A stretch of 64,000 nucleotides of DNA from Amycolatopsis deserti (GCF_014653945.1 NZ_BNAU01000013.1:104730-168729), one strand, 5' to 3'; counted from the first letter of the stretch, positions 49,745 through 58,182 are shown. Notes: generated from the letters alone by a model not told the origin. Numbers and translations: made by a program.

Positions 49745-50205
49745 TGCTGGCACGAGATGACCGGTCGTGCGGGTGCGAGGTGACCGGTCGTGGGGTGCGA
49801 GGTGACGCTTCGCGCGGCCATGAGGTGACCGGTCGTGCGGGTGTGAGGTGACCATTCGCGCGGCGCTGAGATGCGCGGCACGCGAGGCCACGAGATGTCC
49901 CTTCGCGCGGGGGCGAGATGTCCGATCATGGGCCGATGAGATGACCGCTCGTGCACGCGCGGGGTGAGACGCCCGTTCGCGGGGCGATGAGATGACCGTT
50001 CGTGGTCGCGCGAGGTGTCCCTGTGGTGCGGGGTGGCGCGGTTGGTCCAGTGGTGTGCGTGCGAGGTGCGCGCCCGTGTCAGCGTGACGTGTCCAGTCGT
50101 GTGGGTGCGAGGTGTCCAGTCGTGCGGGCACGAGGTGCCCACCCACGCGCGTGCGAGGTGTCCACTCGTGCGCCTGCCAGGTGTCCACTCGTGCCGCGCC
50201 GTCCC
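49745..50205. repeat. Tandem array of degenerate 23-bp units
   Basis: The roughly 580-base gap between tetR and the acyl-CoA dehydrogenase operon holds about 18 imperfect copies of a unit near GAGGTGTCCAGTCGTGCGGGT, mostly 22-24 bases long. Each begins GAGGTG or GAGATG followed by a C-rich middle and TCGTG/TCGCG. GGTTGGTCCAGTGGTG occurs twice (about 49731 and 50042). No spacer-like unique segments separate units. Open frames across it on both strands follow from composition and are not genes. Confidence 0.88.
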
Positions 50206-50216
50206 TGCGCGACGCC

Positions 50217-50253
50217 AAAAGAAGAGAGGCCGGCGCACCCACGCGCCGGCCTC
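50217..50253 (-). terminator. Rho-independent terminator of the dehydrogenase operon
   Basis: On the minus strand the stem AGGCCGGCGC/GCGCCGGCCT (50252-50243, 50236-50227, plus one outer pair) has a 6-base loop and is followed by a T-rich run (CTTCTTTTGG, 50224-50215). It lies about 27 bases after the stop of the last acyl-CoA dehydrogenase gene: the clearest intrinsic terminator in the window. Confidence 0.9.
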
Positions 50254-50279
50254 CCGCAAACCCGCAGCAGCAACCCGCC

Positions 50280-51380
50280 TCACGCCGGTGGCAGGTTCAC
50301 CAACCCCGCCAGCGCGGCGCGGTGTCGCCCGGGCGTGCCGAGCGCCAGCTCGTCACTCTTGGCGCGCTTCAGGTACAGGTGCGCCGGGTGCTCCCACGTC
50401 ATCCCGATCCCACCGTGCAACTGCACCGCCTCCTCCGCGGCGTGCAGCGCCACCGCCGAGCACGTCGACTGCGCGACCGCCACCGCGACCGGCACATCGG
50501 CATCACCGGTAGCCAGCGTGTCCGCGGCATACCGAGCCGTCGCGCGGGCCGACACGATCTCCAGGTACAGGTCCGCCAAGCGGTGCTTCAGCGCCTGGAA
50601 CGAACCCACCGGCCGCCCGAACTGGTAGCGCTGCTTCAGGTACGCCACCGTCTCATCCAGACACCACTGCGCGACCCCGACCTGCTCCGACGCCAGCAAC
50701 CCGGCCCCGGCCAGCAACGCCTGCCGCAGCGCCGCCTCCGCGTCCGAACCCGACGCCAGCAACCGCGACGACGCGTTGTCGAACGACACGTCCGCCAGCC
50801 GGCGCGTCAGGTCGAGCGACACCACCTCGGTCACCGTCGCCGCGGTCTTCTCCACCGCGTACAGCCCCGGGCCGTCCGGGCCCACCGCCGGCACGATCAG
50901 CACGTCCGCCACCGACGCATCGGCCACCGTCCGCACCGCACCGCTCAGCGCGCCCTCCGTGTTCGCCGAGACACCACCCGGGAACCCGGCGTCCGGCGCG
51001 GACGTCAGCGGCACCGCCAGCGCCCCGATCACCTCACCGGCCGCCAGGCGCGGCAACAACTCCGCGTCACCCGCGGCCTGCAAAGCGGCCGTCGCCAGCA
51101 CGGCACTGCCGAGGAACGGCACCGGCGCCACCGACCGGCCCAGCTCCTCCAGCACGACCGCCACCTCGCGGTACGACGCGCCCTGCCCGCCCAGCGACTC
51201 CGGCACCGCCAGCCCGGCCAGGCCCAGATCCACCGCCAGCGTCCGCCACAACTTCAGGTCGTAGGGCTCGGCGCTCTCGGTCCGCGCCAGCACCGAGGTG
51301 AACCCGGCCTGGTCGCTCAGCAGGTCGCGGACACTCGCCCGGAGGTCCTCCTCGACCTCGGAGTACAGCAGATCGCTCAC
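50280..51380 (-). CDS. Acyl-CoA dehydrogenase
   Basis: A 366-residue divergent acyl-CoA dehydrogenase (FadE-like). The FAD/substrate middle domain is shortened; recognisable segments are LWRTLAVDLGLAGLAVPESL, YLKQRYQFGRPVGSFQALKH and AVQLHGGIGMTWEHPAHLYL. The classic catalytic Glu positions are not obvious, as in the subunits that pair with a second dehydrogenase in actinobacterial heterotetramers. The GTG overlaps the stop of the upstream dehydrogenase gene, consistent with such pairing. Confidence 0.85.
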   Translation of the reverse strand: MSDLLYSEVEEDLRASVRDLLSDQAGFTSVLARTESAEPYDLKLWRTLAVDLGLAGLAVPESLGGQGASYREVAVVLEELGRSVAPVPFLGSAVLATAALQAAGDAELLPRLAAGEVIGALAVPLTSAPDAGFPGGVSANTEGALSGAVRTVADASVADVLIVPAVGPDGPGLYAVEKTAATVTEVVSLDLTRRLADVSFDNASSRLLASGSDAEAALRQALLAGAGLLASEQVGVAQWCLDETVAYLKQRYQFGRPVGSFQALKHRLADLYLEIVSARATARYAADTLATGDADVPVAVAVAQSTCSAVALHAAEEAVQLHGGIGMTWEHPAHLYLKRAKSDELALGTPGRHRAALAGLVNLPPA

Positions 51381-52564
51381 CGCGGCAGGTCCTTCCACGC
51401 GACGTCCTTGTCCACCCGCGGCTCGGACGGCAGCCCGAGCACGCGTTCGGAGATGATGTTGCGCAGCACCTCGGAGGTGCCGCCCTCGATCGAATTGCCC
51501 TTCGCCCGCAGGTAGCGGTACCCGGGGCCGCGGCCGAGCATGTCGACCTTCTCCGGCCGGCGCAACGTCCAGTCGTCGTAACGCAGACCGTCCTCACCGG
51601 ACAGTTCGATCTCCAGCCCGGTAAGCGCTTGCTGCAGCTTCGCGAACGCCAGCTTCATCGCCGAACCCTCCGGCCCCGGCGCACCTACGGCCAGCTGCTG
51701 ACGCAACCGCGTCCCCGCCAGACGCGCCGCTTCCGCCTCGACCCAGAGGCGAAGCAACCGGTCGTGCAGCTCCGGCGTGCGCAGCTCCGGCCGCTCCCGC
51801 CAGGTGCGCGACACCATCCCGATCAGGCCGCCCTCGCGCGGGATCGCGTTGCCGCCGATCGCCACCCGCTCGTTCATCAGCGTGGTCTGCGCGACCTTCC
51901 AGCCCTCGCCAACCGCGCCGAGCCGGTTCGCGTCCGGGATCCGCACCCCGGACAGGAACACCTCGTTGAACTCGGCCTCACCGGTCAGCTGCCGCAGCGG
52001 CCGCACCTCGACGCCGGGATCGGTCATGTCGCAGATGAAGTACGTCATGCCCTGGTGCTTGGGCACGTCCGGGTCGGTGCGGGTGACCAGGATCGCGAAC
52101 CGGGCGATGTGCGCGACCGAGGTCCACACCTTCTGCCCGTTGACCACCCACTCGTCCCCGTCGCGCACCGCGCGGGTGCCCAGCGCGGCGAGGTCCGATC
52201 CGGCGCCCGGCTCGCTGAACAGCTGGCACCACACCTCCTCGCCGGTCCACAGTGGACGCAGATAGCGCTTCTTCTGCTCCTCCGTGCCGAACCGCAGGAT
52301 CGTCGGCGCCGCCATGCCCAGCCCGATGCCGATCCGGCGCGGGTTGTTGTCCGGCGCGCCGGCCTTGGCCAGCTCGGCTTCGACGACGTTCTGCAGCTCG
52401 CGCGGCGCGCCCAGCCCGCCCAGGCCCTCCGGGTAGTGCACCCAGGCCAGGCCGGCGTCGAACCGGGCTCGCAGGAACTCCAGCCTCTCCGTGCTCGCCG
52501 GCGGGTGGGCGGCGAGCAACTCGCCCACCCGCGCGCGCAGGTCGTCGGCGGTCAGCGTGCTCAT
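51377..52564 (-). CDS. Acyl-CoA dehydrogenase
   Basis: A 395-residue acyl-CoA dehydrogenase with QLFSEPGAGSDLAALGTRAV, VVNGQKVWTS and the C-terminal NSIEGGTSEVLRNIISERV, where Glu stands at the usual catalytic-base position. It is probably the active partner of the divergent 366-residue dehydrogenase encoded next. ATG 52564 overlaps the stop of the upstream dehydrogenase (ATGA). Middle gene of a four-gene operon starting with the APH-family gene. Confidence 0.89.
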   Translation of the reverse strand: MSTLTADDLRARVGELLAAHPPASTERLEFLRARFDAGLAWVHYPEGLGGLGAPRELQNVVEAELAKAGAPDNNPRRIGIGLGMAAPTILRFGTEEQKKRYLRPLWTGEEVWCQLFSEPGAGSDLAALGTRAVRDGDEWVVNGQKVWTSVAHIARFAILVTRTDPDVPKHQGMTYFICDMTDPGVEVRPLRQLTGEAEFNEVFLSGVRIPDANRLGAVGEGWKVAQTTLMNERVAIGGNAIPREGGLIGMVSRTWRERPELRTPELHDRLLRLWVEAEAARLAGTRLRQQLAVGAPGPEGSAMKLAFAKLQQALTGLEIELSGEDGLRYDDWTLRRPEKVDMLGRGPGYRYLRAKGNSIEGGTSEVLRNIISERVLGLPSEPRVDKDVAWKDLPR

Positions 52565-53781
52565 CGGGCCTCCGATCGGTACTTCTTCAGCTCGCGGTGG
52601 GCGAGCGAGCGCTTGTGGACCTCGTCCGGTCCGTCGGCGAACCGGAGCGTGCGGATCCCGGCCCACATCTGCGCCAGCGGGAAGTCTTGGGACAGCCCGC
52701 CCGCACCGTGCGCCTGGATCGCCTTGTCCAGGATCCACTCGACGGTCTTCGGGGTGGCGATCTTGATCGCCTGGATCTCGGTGTGCGCGCCGCGGTTGCC
52801 GACGGTGTCCATCAGCCACGCGGTCTTGAGCACCAGCAGCCGCAGCTGCTCGACCTTGACCCGCGCCTCGGCGATCCAGTCCTGCACCACGCCCTGCTCG
52901 GCGATCGGCTTGCCGAAGGTCGAGCGGCTCAGCGTGCGGCGGCACATCATCTCGATGGCGCGCTCGGCGATGCCGATCGAGCGCATGCAGTGGTGGATCC
53001 GGCCCGGCCCCAGCCGCGCCTGGGCGATGGCGAACCCGTCGCCCTCCTCGCCGATCAGGTTGTCGGCGGGCACCCGGGCCTCGTCGAAGACCACCTCGGC
53101 GTGCCCGCCGTGCGAGCCGTCGGTGTAGCCGAAGACGTGCATGCCGCGTGTGACGTGCACACCCGGAGTGTCCCGCGGCACCAGGATCTGGCTCTGCTGG
53201 CAGTGCGGCTCGGCGTCCGGGTCGGTCTTGCCCATGACGATGAAGATCTTGCAGTTCGGGTTCATCGCGCCGGTGATGTACCACTTGCGCCCGGTGATCA
53301 CGTACGAGTCGCCGTCCCGGCGGATGCTGGTGGCGATGTTGCGGGCGTCGGAGGAGGCCACGTCCGGCTCGGTCATCGCGAACGCCGAGCGGATCTCGCC
53401 GTCCAGCAGCGGCTGCAGCCACTGCTTGCGCTGCTGCTCGGTGCCGAACATCGCGAGCACTTCCATGTTGCCTGTGTCCGGCGCCGAGCAGTTCAACGCG
53501 ACCGGCGCCAGGTGCGGGCTGCGGCCGGTGATCTCGGCCAGCGGCGCGTACTGCAGGTTCGTCAGTCCCGCGCCGTGCTCGCCGGGGAGGAAGAAGTTCC
53601 ACAGGCCGCGCTTGCGCGCCTCGGCCTTGAGGTCTTCCACGACCGGCGGGAAGGTCCATTCGTTGTCCCGCTCGGCCAGCTGCTCCTCGTAGACCGGCTC
53701 GGCGGGGTAGATGTGGGAGTCCATGAACTCGAGGAGCCGTTCCCGCAGCTCCTCGGTCTTGGCGTCGAACGCGAAATGCAT
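52561..53781 (-). CDS. Acyl-CoA dehydrogenase, ACAD10/11-like
   Basis: A 406-residue acyl-CoA dehydrogenase: AFAMTEPDVASSDARNIATS, GRKWYITGAMNPNCKIFIVM, RIHHCMRSIGIAERAIEMMC and the ending RFADGPDEVHKRSLAHREL, which I associate with the ACAD10/ACAD11 group. The gene follows an APH-family kinase-like gene with a two-base gap; in animal ACAD10/11 the two domains are fused. ATG 53781. Together they suggest handling of hydroxylated acyl-CoAs. Confidence 0.88.
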   Translation of the reverse strand: MHFAFDAKTEELRERLLEFMDSHIYPAEPVYEEQLAERDNEWTFPPVVEDLKAEARKRGLWNFFLPGEHGAGLTNLQYAPLAEITGRSPHLAPVALNCSAPDTGNMEVLAMFGTEQQRKQWLQPLLDGEIRSAFAMTEPDVASSDARNIATSIRRDGDSYVITGRKWYITGAMNPNCKIFIVMGKTDPDAEPHCQQSQILVPRDTPGVHVTRGMHVFGYTDGSHGGHAEVVFDEARVPADNLIGEEGDGFAIAQARLGPGRIHHCMRSIGIAERAIEMMCRRTLSRSTFGKPIAEQGVVQDWIAEARVKVEQLRLLVLKTAWLMDTVGNRGAHTEIQAIKIATPKTVEWILDKAIQAHGAGGLSQDFPLAQMWAGIRTLRFADGPDEVHKRSLAHRELKKYRSEAR

Positions 53782-53783
53782 GT

Positions 53784-54803
53784 TCAGTCCTTGAGGGTGT
53801 CGAGTCCGAGGGTGACGAGCGGGACCACCGCGGCGCCGATCTGGTCGAAGCCGGCGCCGACGGTCTGGCCCTGGCTGAACCGGTAGTAGATGCCTTCCAG
53901 GATCACCGCGAGCTTGAAGAACGCGAACCCGACGTACCAGTCCAGCGCGGAGACGTCCCGGCCGGAGCGGGCCGCGTAACGCGCGATCATCTCGTCGGTG
54001 CCCGGGTAGCCCGGCGCGGTGCTGACGTTGGAGACGATCTCCAGGTTGACCTTGCCGCGCTCGGCGTAGGCCACCAGCAGGGCCAGGTCGGTCAGCGGGT
54101 CGCCGAGGGTGGACATCTCCCAGTCCAGCACCGCGGTGATGCGGTCGGTCTCGTCGACCAGGACGTTGTCCAGCCGGTAGTCGCCGTGCACGATGGCCGC
54201 CGGCCCGGACGCCGGGATGGCGCGGGCCAGCTGGTCGTGCAGGTCGTCCACGCCGGGCAGGTCCCGGCTGCGCGAGGCGTCCAGCTGCTTCTTCCAGCGG
54301 CGCACCTGCCGTTCCAGGAACCCCTCCGGGCGGCCGAAGTCGGCGAGCCCGACCGCGGCCGGGTCCACCGCGTGCAGGTCGACCAGGGTGTCCATCAGCG
54401 ATTCGGCGATCGCCCGGGTGCGCTGCTCGCCGAGCGCCTCCAGCTCCTCGGCCGCGCGGTAGGGGGTGCCCGGCACGAACTCCATCACGTAGAACGGCGC
54501 GCCGAGCACCTCGGTGTCCTGGCACAGCGTGATCGTCCGCGGCACCGGCACGGGCGTGTCCGCGAGCGCGCTGATCACGCGGTGCTCGCGGGCCATGTCG
54601 TGCGCGGTGGGCAGGACGTGCCCGAGCGGGGGCCGGCGCACCACCCAGCGGCTCGTGCCGTCGCCGACGATGTAGGTCAGGTTCGACCGGCCGCCCTGCA
54701 CCACGTCACCGGTGAGCGGGCCCTGGACGAGCCCGGGGGAGTGCTCGTCCAGGTAGTCCCGCAGCCGCGCGAGGTCGAGTCCGGGCAGGTCCTGCTGGGT
54801 CAC
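53784..54803 (-). CDS. APH-family phosphotransferase (acyl-CoA pathway)
   Basis: A 339-residue kinase-fold protein. The N-lobe has VVQGGRSNLTYIVGD and the phosphate-anchoring VVRRPPLG; the catalytic loop is AIVHGDYRLDNVLVD with Asp, and the metal site is VLDWEMSTLGDP. Relatives adjacent to or fused with acyl-CoA dehydrogenases include ACAD10/11 domains and LvaA of levulinate catabolism, which act on 4-hydroxyacyl-CoA. GTG 54803 has AGGAGG upstream. First gene of the operon; a palindrome lies 24 bases upstream. Confidence 0.86.
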   Translation of the reverse strand: MTQQDLPGLDLARLRDYLDEHSPGLVQGPLTGDVVQGGRSNLTYIVGDGTSRWVVRRPPLGHVLPTAHDMAREHRVISALADTPVPVPRTITLCQDTEVLGAPFYVMEFVPGTPYRAAEELEALGEQRTRAIAESLMDTLVDLHAVDPAAVGLADFGRPEGFLERQVRRWKKQLDASRSRDLPGVDDLHDQLARAIPASGPAAIVHGDYRLDNVLVDETDRITAVLDWEMSTLGDPLTDLALLVAYAERGKVNLEIVSNVSTAPGYPGTDEMIARYAARSGRDVSALDWYVGFAFFKLAVILEGIYYRFSQGQTVGAGFDQIGAAVVPLVTLGLDTLKD

Positions 54804-54826
54804 TGGGCCTCCTTGTCCAGATAGCT

Positions 54827-54844
54827 ATACCGACCAGTCGGTAT
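54827..54844. promoter_or_regulatory. TetR-type palindrome before the APH-dehydrogenase operon
   Basis: ATACCGACCAGTCGGTAT has perfect 8-base arms around CA and lies 24 bases upstream of the APH-gene GTG, near the expected promoter. It differs from the TAAGCG site used elsewhere, so a different TetR (for example the one at 49120-49695 or outside the window) is implied. Confidence 0.75.
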
Positions 54845-54861
54845 GTCCCCACCGTAGCGGA

Positions 54862-54881
54862 AGCCCGCCCGGAGGCGGGCT
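54862..54881 (-). terminator. Short hairpin after maoC
   Basis: AGCCCGC (54862-54868) and GCGGGCT (54875-54881) form a 7-bp stem with a 6-base loop just after the maoC stop on the minus strand. It would separate the fabG-maoC unit from the APH operon; no U-run. Confidence 0.6.
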
Positions 54882-54887
54882 CGCGTC

Positions 54888-55340
54888 TCAGGCGATCAGG
54901 CGCGTCACCCACTCGGCGACGCACGCCGGCTTGGCCTCGCCGTCGATCTCGATGGTCCACCGCGTCACCACCTGCTTGCCGCCCGGCACGTCGGTGACCT
55001 CGGCCAGCTCGGCGACACCGCGGATCTTCGAGCCGACCTTGACCGGCTGCGGGAACCGGACCTTGTTCAGGCCGTAGTTGATCCCCATCTTCAGCCCGTC
55101 CACGCGGTAGGTGGCCGCCGACAGCAGCGGCAGCACCGACAGCGTCAGAAAGCCGTGCGCGATCGGGCCGCCGAACGGGCCCTGCTTGGCCTTCTCGACG
55201 TCCACGTGGATCCACTGGTGGTCGCCGGTGGCGTCGGCGAAGGTGTTGACCTGCTCCTGTGTGACGGTGTGCCAGTCGCTGGTGCCTAGCTGCTGCCCGA
55301 CGGCGGCGGTGAACTCGTCCAGCCCGTTGAAGATGCGCAT
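54888..55340 (-). CDS. MaoC-like (R)-specific enoyl-CoA hydratase
   Basis: A 150-residue hot-dog-fold protein with the hydratase-2 motif region FADATGDHQWIHVDVEKA (catalytic Asp and His) and GPFGGPIAHGFLTLSVLP. It hydrates trans-2-enoyl-CoA to (R)-3-hydroxyacyl-CoA. ATG 55340, four bases after the fabG-like stop, so the two form an operon that could interconvert enoyl-, hydroxy- and keto-acyl-CoA. Confidence 0.88.
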   Translation of the reverse strand: MRIFNGLDEFTAAVGQQLGTSDWHTVTQEQVNTFADATGDHQWIHVDVEKAKQGPFGGPIAHGFLTLSVLPLLSAATYRVDGLKMGINYGLNKVRFPQPVKVGSKIRGVAELAEVTDVPGGKQVVTRWTIEIDGEAKPACVAEWVTRLIA

Positions 55341-55344
55341 GATG

Positions 55345-56106
55345 TCAGTCCTTCGGTCCGCCGGCGACGTAGATGACCTGGCCGGAGACGAACCCGGCGC
55401 CCTCGCTGACCAGGAACGAGACGGTGTTGGCGATGTCCTCGGGCTTGCCGACGCGCTGCACCGGGATCTCCTTGGCCGCGAACGCCTTGAAGTCCTCGAA
55501 CGGCACGCCCAGGCGCTCCGCGGTGGCGGCGGTCATGTCGGTCTCGATGAAGCCCGGCGCGATCGCGTTGGCGGTGACGCCGAACTTGCCCAGCTCGATG
55601 GCCAGGGTCTTGGTGAAGCCCTGCATGCCGGCCTTGGCCGCGGAGTAGTTGACCTGGCCGCGGTTGCCCAGCGCCGAGGTGCTGGACAGGTTCACGATCC
55701 GGCCCCAGCGCTGCTCGGTCATGTGCTTCTGGACCGCCCGGGTCATCAGGAACGAGCCCTTGAGGTGCACGTTCATGACCGAGTCCCAGTCCTCGTCGGT
55801 CATCTTGAAGATCAGGTTGTCCCGGGTGATGCCGGCGTTGTTGACCAGCACGGTCGGCGGGCCCAGCTCCTCGGCGACCCGGGCGACGGCGGCCTCGACC
55901 TGCTCGGTGTTGCTGACGTCGAGCGCGACCCCGATGGCCTTGCCGCCGGCGGCGGCGATGTCCTCGGCGCCCTGCTTCACGGATTCCTCGTTGAGGTCCA
56001 GCAGTGCGACGGCGAAACCGTCCGAGGCCAGCTTGCGCGCGACAGCGGCGCCGATGCCTCGGCCGGCGCCGGTCACGATGGCGACCCGGGAGTGGGACTC
56101 GGTCAC
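55345..56106 (-). CDS. FabG-like 3-oxoacyl reductase (SDR)
   Basis: A 253-residue SDR: VAIVTGAGRGIGAAVARKLA, NNAGITRDNLIFKM, catalytic Ser in NLSSTSALGNRG, YSAAK, and SGQVIYVAGG. Close to FabG, but clustered with catabolic genes, so it may oxidise or reduce 3-hydroxyacyl-CoA. GTG 56106 is preceded by GAGGAGGAG. Upstream lies a perfect TetR site identical to that at 44963. Confidence 0.9.
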   Translation of the reverse strand: MTESHSRVAIVTGAGRGIGAAVARKLASDGFAVALLDLNEESVKQGAEDIAAAGGKAIGVALDVSNTEQVEAAVARVAEELGPPTVLVNNAGITRDNLIFKMTDEDWDSVMNVHLKGSFLMTRAVQKHMTEQRWGRIVNLSSTSALGNRGQVNYSAAKAGMQGFTKTLAIELGKFGVTANAIAPGFIETDMTAATAERLGVPFEDFKAFAAKEIPVQRVGKPEDIANTVSFLVSEGAGFVSGQVIYVAGGPKD

Positions 56107-56137
56107 GGGAACTCCTCCTCGTCGTTGAGCACGTCGG

Positions 56138-56151
56138 TAAGCGAGCGCTTA
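56138..56151. promoter_or_regulatory. TetR-type palindrome before fabG-maoC
   Basis: TAAGCGAGCGCTTA, identical over all 14 bases to the site in the tetR/SDR promoter at 44963-44976, 32 bases before the fabG-like start. It links this operon to the TetR protein encoded at 44283-44894. Confidence 0.75.
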
Positions 56152-56180
56152 GAAAGTTACTCGCCTCCGACCCGGAGCGC

Positions 56181-56858
56181 CTAAGTGACCTGGGTCACCC
56201 CGGCTCGGTTCGATCGTAGTAACGGGACGGCCAGCGTGGCGAGCGCGAGCAGTTCGGTGGCCGCGAGCAGCCGCTCGACCAGGCCAAGCGGGATGGTGTG
56301 CCACCACGGGCCGCCGCCGGCCAGCATGTAACCGACCGCGCCCAGGATGAGCCCGAACCAGGCGAGCGAGACGATCGCCAGTGCGCGGGCCGCCCAGCGC
56401 CAGCCCGGCGAGTCCGGGAAGATGCGGCGCGCGGCGAACAGCAGCCCGACCGGCAGGCACACGAACCCGACGACGCTCGCGTAGCGGTGCACGACGCCGC
56501 CCAGGCTCGGCCCGACGGACCAGTCGGTCTTGGGGAAGGCGACCACCACGAGCAGGCTGACCGTCCACAGTGCACCGAGTAGCACCGCGGCCGAGCGGAC
56601 CGGCAGCGCCCGCATCAGCACGTGCGCGGCGAACAGCACCGCGGAGCCGACGGCGATCAGCAGCACCGCGATGTCGAAGATCCACTTGTTGGTGCTCAGG
56701 GCGTACTCGCTGATCGTGCGGCGCACCGGGCTGATCTGGTCGGTGGGCGGGAGGAACTGCAGCAGCAGCACGAGCGCGGCGCCGCCGGCGATCGCGATGA
56801 GGCAGACCAGTGCCAGGATCCGCGGGATGCGCGTGGGGGCCGGGGTGGAGGCGGTCAC
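56181..56858 (-). CDS. DUF998-type membrane protein
   Basis: A 225-residue protein with six predicted membrane segments (ILALVCLIAIAGGAALVLLL, FDIAVLLIAVGSAVLFAAHV, SAAVLLGALWTVSLLVVVAF and three more) and the DUF998-like SPVRRTISEYAL motif and a conserved VVHRYASVVGF. Function unknown. GTG 56858 is taken as start; the open frame upstream is not coding. It is divergent from the aldo/keto reductase. Confidence 0.78.
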   Translation of the reverse strand: MTASTPAPTRIPRILALVCLIAIAGGAALVLLLQFLPPTDQISPVRRTISEYALSTNKWIFDIAVLLIAVGSAVLFAAHVLMRALPVRSAAVLLGALWTVSLLVVVAFPKTDWSVGPSLGGVVHRYASVVGFVCLPVGLLFAARRIFPDSPGWRWAARALAIVSLAWFGLILGAVGYMLAGGGPWWHTIPLGLVERLLAATELLALATLAVPLLRSNRAGVTQVT

Positions 56859-56958
56859 CCGGTCCAGTTTATGGGCGGGCGTGTGGGGGTTTTGTGATCT
56901 CCTGGGCGGTTCCGGCGGGTGCCCGGGATTGTCGGTGGGTCCGCCTAGGATCGGCGGC

Positions 56959-57936
56959 ATGGAACAACGGGTTCTCGGCCGGACCGGCCGTGCGGTGTCG
57001 GTGGTCGGGCTCGGCACGTGGCAGCTGGGCGCGGACTGGGGCGAGGTCGACGAAGCGGAGGCGCTGTCGGTGCTGGACGCCGCGGTGTCGGCTGGTGTCA
57101 CGTTCTTCGACACCGCCGACGTCTACGGCGACGGCCGTAGCGAGCAGATCATCGGGCGGTTCCTGAAGGACCACCCGGACGTGTTCGTGGCGACCAAGAT
57201 GGGCCGCCGCGCGCCGCTGGACCCGGGTGAGTACACGCTGGACAACTTCCGGGCCTGGACCGACCGGTCGCGGGCCAACCTGGGGGTCGACGTGCTGGAC
57301 CTGGTGCAGCTGCACTGCCCGCCGACGGCGGTGTACTCCAGCGACGCGGTGTTCGACGCGCTGGACACGCTGGTGGCGGAGGAGCGGATCGCGGCGTACG
57401 GGGTGAGCGTCGAGACGTGCGCGGAGGCGCTGACCGCGATCGCCCGCCCGGGCACGGCGAGCGTGCAGATCATCCTCAACCCCTTCCGGCTCAAGCCACT
57501 CGAACGGGTGCTGCCTGCGGCGGCGGAGGCTGGGGTGGGGATCATCGCGCGGGTGCCGCTCGCGTCCGGCCTGCTGTCCGGCCGCTACACGAAGGAGACG
57601 GTGTTCGCTGCCGACGACCACCGCACGTTCAACCGGCACGGCGAGGCGTTCGACCAGGGGGAGACGTTCAGCGGGGTGGACTTCGCGACGGGCGTGGAGG
57701 CGGCGGCGGAGTTCTCCGCGCTGGCCCCCGCCGGGGCGACGCCCGCGCAGACGGCGTTGCGGTGGATCATCCAGCAGCCGGGCGTCACGTCGGTCATCCC
57801 GGGAGCGCGCTCGGCGGAGCAGGCACGAGCGAACGCGGCGGCGGCCGCGTTGGAGGCGCTGCCGGAGTCCACGCTGGCGGCGGTGCGGGAGCTGTACGAC
57901 CGGCGGATCCGGGCGCAGGTGCACGATCGCTGGTAG
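56959..57936 (+). CDS. Aldo/keto reductase
   Basis: A 325-residue TIM-barrel NADPH oxidoreductase. The tetrad is visible: Asp and Tyr in FFDTADVYGDG, Lys in FVATKMGRR and His in LVQLHCPP. The C-terminal NADPH site is SVIPGARSAEQARANAAAA. ATG 56959. The last 37 codons are duplicated 246 bases downstream as an orphan fragment. Substrate unknown. Confidence 0.88.
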   Translation: MEQRVLGRTGRAVSVVGLGTWQLGADWGEVDEAEALSVLDAAVSAGVTFFDTADVYGDGRSEQIIGRFLKDHPDVFVATKMGRRAPLDPGEYTLDNFRAWTDRSRANLGVDVLDLVQLHCPPTAVYSSDAVFDALDTLVAEERIAAYGVSVETCAEALTAIARPGTASVQIILNPFRLKPLERVLPAAAEAGVGIIARVPLASGLLSGRYTKETVFAADDHRTFNRHGEAFDQGETFSGVDFATGVEAAAEFSALAPAGATPAQTALRWIIQQPGVTSVIPGARSAEQARANAAAAALEALPESTLAAVRELYDRRIRAQVHDRW

Positions 57937-58071
57937 GGCTGCGGTGTCTAGCCAGGCGGGGTCGCGTCGGCCAAGGGCGTGCGCGATTACCGCTGTCCGA
58001 TGGCCCGGCGCGCCGACAGGCCCCGCACCAGCGCCCGGCGCCTGTCGGCGGCCCGCTCACCGGAGCGGGTG

Positions 58072-58182
58072 CGAGCGAACGCGGCGGCGGCCGCGTTGGA
58101 GGCGCTGCCGGAGTCCACGCTGGCGGCGGTGCGGGAGCTGTACGACCGGCGGATCCGGGCGCAGGCGCACCACCGCTGGTAG
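58072..58182 (+). pseudogene. Duplicated 3' end of the aldo/keto reductase gene
   Basis: These 111 bases repeat 57826-57936 almost exactly, including the stop codon, with only a few changes near the end (VHDRW becomes AHHRW). Similarity extends weakly upstream (ARSPERV against ARSAEQA). There is no start codon or N-terminal part, so it is a non-functional copy. The offset of 246 bases is 82 codons, keeping the frame. Confidence 0.88.

Noticed and set aside
49745..50205. CRISPR-like array
   Set aside because: Units follow each other directly with gradual drift; there are no unique spacers of constant length and no cas genes in the window.
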